Positions 32,482 through 40,200 of a stretch of DNA of 64,000 bases are shown piece after piece; position 1 is the first letter of the stretch; each line of letters opens with the position of its first letter. Source of the stretch: Heliocidaris erythrogramma (lineage: Eukaryota; Echinodermata; Echinoidea; Camarodonta; Echinometridae). The notes under the pieces were generated by a model that was not told where the DNA came from, ran no database searches, and was given only the letters and a program-made list of their open reading frames with translations. The position numbers were made by a program, and so were the translations under genes. The stretch covers positions 17,119,725 through 17,183,724 of the forward strand of contig CM046866.1 of the NCBI GenBank assembly GCA_025617745.1, in the 5' to 3' direction.

Positions 32482-33308
32482 TGATGTGAACCCCTTTTAT
32501 AATGGGAAAATCCTCCACTGGGAGTTGGTCAACCTTTGAGTCCTTGACCAAATGACCACAAGTACGTCATAACTTTTACTCACTTTTGGGGAGTGGGTCT
32601 GTCAACTGGAAGGAGTGGTGATCATTTCAGTATATACTTCCAATTCAATAAAATATGATACACACGAAAACAAACAAACATATGAAACAAGTTAAAAACA
32701 TGCAAATAAATCACTAACATAGACAGGAAAACAAACAAAATAATGATAAAAATAGTGTTGGTACAATGTACGTAATGACAATATGATAAGTTGAAGAAAA
32801 TGAATGGGAATTGGGCATATACTGGAATAGCCAAGAGGAAGGCTTGTTAAATTGCTCACACCCAAAACATCTGGATCACTTAAATAATTTCAGTAAGAAT
32901 TTGGCAAGTACCGAGTAATTAAAATAGATAAAACTCAAAACTTAAAACATAAAAGTTTTAAAAGCCAGAACAAAACAAACAAAAAAGAAAAACTGGTCGT
33001 TTCTAAGTAATCAATAATTGATTAATAGAATTTTGCAGATTGTCTTTAAAATGTATTATTAAATTTTAAAAGTTGTGAATAAGAAGACCATTAAGTGACC
33101 ATTGCATCATAGCTTTAGTTTGAAGTTGTACGAGTAATACTTTCTGAAGAAAGTGAGAATTTTTGTAAACATGTGAACTTCCTGTTTACTTCCTGTAGAG
33201 TTATTGATAAGGTATTGATAACTTAAAATTGGTCTTATTATCAACTATATCAAACATTACAAAACTATGCAAAATTGAATACAATATGCATTTAGCTACC
33301 AGCAGGTG

Positions 33309-33408
33309 GGGGGGGGGGGCATTATGGTTCAGGAAAGTGGGAGGTCAGATATTCAGTACCAAATTGATTCCCTTGTGCCCTTTGGTAAGGCATTTATCCT
33401 CAAATAAA
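33309..33408 (+). repeat. Possible SINE tail fragment
   Basis: After a G12 run, the segment ending TTGTGCCCTTTGGTAAGGCATTTATCCTC resembles the CCTTGG.CAAGG.A.TTTA.CC block that follows the tRNA-like head in many marine invertebrate SINEs (compare 41090-41130 on the other strand). No clear box A or B is seen, so the call is weak. Confidence 0.35.
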
Positions 33409-33479
33409 ACGTAATAAAATCAAGGCACAGGCATGTCTTTTCCCTCTGATATATGCTTTTAACAACAAAAACAAAAAAA

Positions 33480-33840
33480 AAATTGTCATATTTGCATGGA
33501 AATTAGATGTTGTAAAATAATTCTCCGTCAGCACAAATCCCAACTCGTTTCCCAGCCCTATCAGATAGGTGAATGGAAATACATTCCTCCTCCCCCCCCC
33601 CCCCTCTCTCTCTCTCCCTCTTTGATATAAAGCATGTAACAGTAAAAAAAAAAGTTCTCCTTTATCTGACTACATAAAAATAACCAATTTGGTTCAAATC
33701 AGGCATCTTCTTTCACATTTCCATAGGAATTAGATGCCTTCAAATTATTCTCCTTTAGCATTGATACAAGCTGGTCTCCAGGAAGCCTCCCATATGTGAA
33801 CGGAAATGTTTCTTTCTCTCTCTCATACAAGCAAGGTTGA
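33480..33840 (-). pseudogene. Two decayed tandem copies of the 3' end of MCAT exon 5
   Basis: Two downstream copies of the segment encoding the last ~35 residues of MCAT lie at about 33700-33835 and 33480-33615 (the spacer is duplicated too, unit about 200-227 bp). Translated on the - strand in the same frame, the nearer copy reads FPFTYGRLPGDQLVSMLKEN then NLKASNSYGNVKEDA and stops; the farther reads FPFTYLIGLGNELGFVLTEN then YFTTSNFHANMTI. The genuine exon reads FPFTYEMGPGNQLGSMLKRN. Both frames stay open despite divergence. No strong acceptor was found upstream of either, so they are called pseudogene fragments. Confidence 0.85.
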
Positions 33841-33903
33841 GTGAAAAAAATGTCTTCAACTGACCATATAAATATAATAACAAAATATAGTTGAAAATAG
33901 ATG

Positions 33904-34299
33904 TCATACTTTCACATTTGCATAGGAATTTGATGCTTTCAAATTATTCCTCTTGAGCATAGATCCCAACTGGTTTCCAGGCCCCATCTCATATGTGAAC
34001 GGGAACGGAGTTCCTTTCTCTCTCTCATAAATACAATGCATGGTCTGTTCCCACAAGACTGGTTCCACGATCTGCTTCTTCAGTTGCCTGCGGATGTGCT
34101 GGGAGCTTCCGTAGGGTTTGCCATCCACGTTGGAGTGGACGCAGATGACCGGCGTTTCTATGGCAACCGCATCCAAGGCTTTTGAGATGGGTTGCTGGGC
34201 GCTGGACATGAGGGAGGTATGGAAGGCACCGCTGACAGGGATAGGCTTGATCGCTCGCAGGTAGAATGACTTGGACATCTCTTTGATGAATGAAAGAGC
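33904..34299 (-). CDS. MCAT: MCAT coding exon 5 (catalytic His, C-terminus)
   Basis: Residues 375-505. PIPVSGAFHTSLM carries the catalytic His401; PVLWEQTMHCIYERE and the EMGPGNQLGSMLK segment match the C-terminal part of FabD-type enzymes. Acceptor CTTTTTCACCAG; stop TGA at 33906-33904. The last ~110 bp are present in three tandem copies, of which this is the first. Confidence 0.94.
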   Translation of the reverse strand, partial: ALSFIKEMSKSFYLRAIKPIPVSGAFHTSLMSSAQQPISKALDAVAIETPVICVHSNVDGKPYGSSQHIRRQLKKQIVEPVLWEQTMHCIYEREKGTPFPFTYEMGPGNQLGSMLKRNNLKASNSYANVKV

Positions 34300-37200
34300 C
34301 TGGTGAAAAAGAGAAAGAGAAATGATGATTTGTTAGTATAGTGGAAACTCACGATAACAATGGCCTTGGGACCATGAAAATCATCTTGTTATATCAGGAA
34401 TCTCCTTATATCAGATGAAAATAACAAAAAAAACATAAAGACCAGGGACCAGCAAAATTACCTTGTTATATCAGGAACCTTGTTATATCAGGAATCTTGT
34501 TATATCGAAGCTCTTCATAACAAGATTCCACTGTATCTAGTTTTCAACCCATGTATTATCATGAATATGAATATCGTTTTAGCATGTATTTCACATAGTA
34601 AACTGAGCCAGAAAAAATGTGAATTTCAAGCCAAGTTTTGAAATGTCTAACAAACTTTTACGTAGTAGAATTTATGTACATAATAAGTGCTAGCAGCTAT
34701 GATGAATGAAATGAGGTGATTATTGCAATCTGAGATCTTGTTATCTCAGGCTTCACTTTTTCGCGGCGTGCAAATTAGAATCAAGTGACGATATTTTCGA
34801 TAGCTGTTAAATTAGCGTACCAATGTTAACTCCCGAAATTCGAGCTTGCTAATTCTTTTCTTTGTATTATATAATTTAAATAAATTTATCGATGCGCCAG
34901 TTTCGCCAAAAGAGCATTGCGAATCAATAGCCTCGATAGAGGACCGGTTTACAAACTGATATGGCTCAGCCTTTAATAGTAAATTCTACAGTATTTTGGC
35001 CCTATAATTGCAAAGGTAGATGTTTAGTGCAATGAATACAATTTTTAATTCAATTCCTATCATTATCCTACCATAATCCTATCAAATCACATGTCAAATA
35101 TTCATTTGTGTTCAAAGTCTTTCCTATTCAAGTGATATATCGTTTTCTATGCAGTATCAACTAAAGCTAAAGAAAATACTAACATACATAATTTTCAAGA
35201 AACATCTGCAAAATCCACAATTTTTACATTTTGAATAGAATTTATACACGACAGCAAAATAAAATGCATAGAGACTTCATATTTTTAAATAGTGGATAAT
35301 GACATTGGTAACTTATCATTTCAATCACAATATGTTACAAGAATTTCACAACTCTATCATATTTTGATTTCCTGATTTCTGCTTTTACAGGAAAATCCTA
35401 CTCATTAATATTGACATATTAGAAATCAGAATTACATAATGTCATCACAAATTAAAGTAAGAAAGTATCAAATTTAAACTAGCTTGTTTTTCAAGGAACA
35501 TATATTTTGCAAAGTTTCAACCAAGGGGGTATTCACTCTGTATCATAAGGCAGGGCTCGACACTAACAGAAAATGTTGGTGGTCCAGTCGGTCCACCAAA
35601 TTTGACTTATTTTCATTTTTGGTGGACCACACTCAATTTTGGTGGTCCACATTAAATAATAAAATGAATAAGATTTTTTTTCAAACATTTGGAATTATTG
35701 TTTTCAATTTCATGACATGTGCTTGACCTTTCACTTTCACATACTGTAAATGCTGTTATTTTCGCGAGTTGATGTTGGGATGCGAATTTAACAGCTCGCG
35801 AAAATATTGCCTCTCGATTATGACTGCACTAATTTGCGCCGTGAAAAAGTGAAGCACTGAGAAAACTGGACCTCAGACTGCTATGATCAGGGAGGTGGAA
35901 AATGAAGCTTAAATTATCACCTTAATCCGTGTGTGTGTGTAATTGGGTTTTTACAGACCTGTATCAATCAGATATGATTATTTACGTCTGGGACTGACCT
36001 TTAACGTCACCATCCAAAAGACGTGACTCAGTCTCGAACCTGGGTCCGCTGAATCAGTTTATAACTTCCACTGATAGCTGGATTACAGGCGCACGCCACA
36101 ACGCCCAGTTAATGCTAGCACTATTATGTACATAAATTCTACTACGTAAAAGTTGGTTTAATAGACACTTTCACTTTTATTCTAGCTCAGAGCTAGTATT
36201 TCATGCCTTAATTCATTCTCCAGTAAAAGACATTTATATTCTTTCATTTAACATGATTTTTTTTTATTGAATTCCTGTTGCAATCATTCAGATTTGGTGT
36301 CAAATTATTGAATTTCTTCAATTATTCTTCATTCACAAGTACATGTATAGTCACATTGTGCTATTGTGATCGCCCACCTGCTGCCGAAATGAGTCAACGT
36401 GACTTATACGTGTCTGAGACGGAAGGATATTCAGAGAAATTCAATACATGTATTTTGATACCAAAACCAACTTTTTGAAACAGAAATCTAACAAAATATC
36501 AAATTAAACTAGAAATGTGCATTCCTCGTGCCGCGCAATGCGAAATGTATCCCCCGGCGCTGGCAGCGATTTGAAGGAGGGACAAAGACCCTCCCCCATC
36601 CCCTCCCTCAAACAAAAGGATGGTGTAGAAATTAGATGTGTAGGTTTCACTAAGACACATCTTCATATAAAATTTGAAAGAAATGTGTTGAGAGATATAA
36701 CAAGATACATCTCCATACAAAATTTGAAAGAAATCCATCAAGAAATGTGGCCTGCAGAGTGCACTCACGCCATGCCCTGAAGTATGACCTTTGACCCTAT
36801 AAAAGACGGAACACTGGTGGCAGCATCACCAAAAACTATAGGTTTTTAGATTACACCAAGAAACACCTTCATGCGAAATTTGAACGAAATCCGTCAAGAA
36901 GAAATGCAGAAGAGTGCAAGAAATGGAAAAATTACCTTTGACCCTATAAAGGACGGAACAATGAGGGCAGCATCACCAAAAATTAAATATGTGTAGATTA
37001 TACCAAGATACATCTCCATACAAAATTTGAATGAAATCCGTCAAGAAATGCAGAAGAGTGCACAAAAGGGACAAATGAGCTTTGACCCTATAAAGGACGG
37101 AACAATGAGGGCAGCATCACCAACCAGTAAAGATGTGTAGATTATACCAAGATACATCTCCATACAAAATTTGAAAGAAATCCATTGAGAAATGTGGCCT

Positions 37201-40200
37201 GCAGAGTGAACTCACGCCATCCCTTGAAGTATGACCTTTGACCCTATAAAAGACGGGACACTGGTGGCAGCATCACCAAAAAGTACAGATTTTTAAATTA
37301 CACCAAGGGACACCTTCATGCAAAATTTGAACGAAATCCATCGAGAAATGCAGAAGTAAGAGTGCAAGAAATGGAAAAATGACCTTTGACCCTATAAAGG
37401 ACGGAAATGAGGGCAGCATCACCAAAAATTAAACATGTGTAGATTATACCAAGATACATCTCCATACAAAATTTGAACAAAATCCGTTGAGAAATGTGGC
37501 CTGCAGAGTGCACTCACGCCATGCCCTGAAGTATGACCTTTGACCCTATAAAAGACGGAACACTGGTGGCAGCATCACCAAACACTATAGGTTTTAAATT
37601 ACACCAAGAGACACCTTCATGCAAAATTTGAATGAAATCCGTTGAGAAATGTGACTGCCAGAGCGCACACAAGAGTACACACAAGACATCTATCAAAATA
37701 TGACCTTTGACCCTATAAAAGACGGAACACTGGGGGCAGCATCACCAAAATCTATAGGGTTCCAGATTTTACCAAGAGACACCTCCATACAAAATTTGAA
37801 CAAAATCCGTTGAGAAATGTGACCGCTAGAGCGCACACAAACTTTCCCCCAAAATATGGCCTTTTACCCTATAAAAGACGGAACACTGGGGGCAGCATCA
37901 CCAGAAACTATAGGGGTCCAGATTTTACCAAGATACACGTCCATAGGAAGTCTGAAAGAAATTCGTCGAGAAATGTGACCGCTAGAGCGCACACAAGAAT
38001 GTGACGCGGCGGCGGCGGCGAAACGCTGCTGAATCCAAAGTATCCTCCGGCATACTGCCGGGGGATACAATAAAAGAATACAATTGTGGCATGAGGTTTC
38101 AGCTTTGAGCTACAAAGTGAAATTTGAGCGAATTTTTTGAAGTGTCTAACCACCTTTTACATGGCAGAGTTTATGTTCAAATTAAATGCAAGACTTGAAA
38201 ATAGTAATTTAAACAATCATGTCACATACACATCATTCACTGTTTATCATCAACACGCGAACGTTTTGTGAAATGTGCGACGCAATTAAACATCGCATTT
38301 GAGCTCCTTCCTTGTTTTGGGAGGATATGCGATTCAAAATTTTTGGTGGTCACCATGGGTACGCCATTTCCTTGCTTTTTTTCAAATTTGTTGGTCTAAC
38401 ACATCATTTTGGTGGACTTTGACCCCTGCATAAGGGTTTAGCATTCAATGTGTCTGCACTCAAATCATATAAATTGGTTCTACTGAAAACACCCAAAAGC
38501 AGCAACAAATCATAAAGCAGCCAAAAGACAACAAATAGGCTCCTTCAAGATCGCAAGGCTGTTTCAACTGTTTTTGATCCAAAATTTGACAAGGAAACTT
38601 AAAGTGTACCATTCACCTAAAAAATAATTTGTGAACAGCTAGAATGTATAAAATCAACCTCAAAACACTTTATCTGGCCTTCAATGCGTTAATGGTTAAG
38701 GAGTATGAAGAAAGTAAAGAAACACTTAAAACCCCGAACTCCAGGTGAGGTTCCGCCTGGGCACATATTCTATGCGAGTGTTAACGGGTCCATCGTCGAG
38801 TCTCTTAACAAGCCCTGTAACACATATTAGGAGTGTATTTCAAGTTTTCAACTTGCAAGATCTCTTTATAAAATCAATATATAGTCTAGGGACATTAAAG
38901 CCCTAACATACAGAGAAAAATATTTTTTGGTGATTGGTACACTTTAATTTCTGGGCCTAAAACTATCAAAAGAAGACAGATCAAATTTGGATGATCAATA
39001 TTGCTCTTGGAAGCTTTGTTTTGTACATCAGACCTTTTCTCAGGTCTTGGCATGGATCGATTAAAGTCTCCTTTCAGCTCTTGGTTGCTGCTGGTTTCTG
39101 TTGGCCGCTCTTAGTTGGAACAATATAAACTAATTTTTGGGGTTCTAAATTTGGGGGAAATCACCTCTGTATGTCCTGCCAGCACTCTGGCATCAGGGTA
39201 GAGATAGTTAGCTACACGGCACACAGGATGAGCAATGCCGTGGTGATTCCTGCAGTAGTTCTCTGCTTCCTTGCAAACATACTTGTATCTCGCCTTCTTC
39301 CCACCCATGACGGATATCATCCCACTGGACACTGTATCGGAGGCATGCTGCATCGCTTCGGCTCGTACCTTGATCAGATGTATGGCTGCCAGTGAGGAAC
39401 AGACAAAGACAGGATGTGAATAAATGGTGTGCAACTCTATTGTCCTATGCCCCAATGTCCTTTCAGGGAAATGGGCTGTAAGACCAAAGGAACTCAGACC
39501 AAAGGATCTTTAGCTTTCAGGCCCATTGGTCGTACGTCCCAAGGTGTTTAGAGTAAAGTGTTTGGCTTAGTGTCAAGGTGAGGATTAGGATTAAGACCAA
39601 TGGGTTAGAGGACCAACAGGACATAAGACCACTGCGATGTGGTTCTCCATTATAGTTCTAGGGTAAACCAAAAATATTTTTAACACTAAAGGATATCCTA
39701 TGGAGACACATTAACAAGCTCTTTATGGATTGTTATCACTATGAAGGAAAAGACCATTTCCAGGGTTACATTCCAGTTTCATGATTTACTTGATTTACTA
39801 TAGATATATATATATATATCAGAAAACGGTATTGAGTATCATTACTAAATGTGTTCCTTCCCTCCTTCTTGAATATGAACAGTTTTTGACAAGTTGACAT
39901 AAAGCATCATTCATATGAAACATGAAAGCTTTTGTCAATCTTTGTGGATAAATGGTGAGATGCCTATTTAAAATGTACGAATTCAATTTCAAGAGCTTTA
40001 GCATCATAAAAATATCAGCAAGTGAAAATCATAAGTGGTACAGAATACATAATTGACATTGATTTTTCCCACTGGAGATGTCTAATGGTATGCCTATATA
40101 TTTTAAAATGCAAGGTTGTAATATGCAGCCCCTGAAGAATAAAATAATACCACAATTTTCAGTAATTCCAAACATTACATTCAAATATTGCTGTCAAAGT

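Larger units (their letters stand above)
23254..33903. other. Gene-free interval between convergent TENT4 and MCAT
   Basis: The left part probably contains the TENT4 3'UTR (candidate AATAAA signals on + near 28766-28785, unproven). The interval holds a G26 run (25616-25641), a (GAT)n-like stretch (27255-27345), A-rich DNA (28310-28360, 28715-28800), TIR elements (30663-30804, 32305-32481), a foldback (31399-31807), a 12-bp direct repeat (32235-32282) and extra copies of the MCAT 3' end (33480-33840). No open frame has a recognisable domain. Confidence 0.65.
34300..39164 (-). other. MCAT intron 4
   Basis: 4.9 kb without a gene. It holds a Tc1/mariner-like MITE (34339-34535), fragments of a GGTGGTCCACC-rich repeat (about 35555-35660 and 38330-38420), a 7SL-like SINE (35953-36112), a TIR element with tandem repeats (36547-38069) and a dispersed repeat copy (38640-38960). 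Confidence 0.75.

Noticed and set aside
36499-38153. Several 60-89-aa frames in the 36.5-38.1 kb tandem element
   Set aside because: Repeat-derived frames that change with unit length; no domain.
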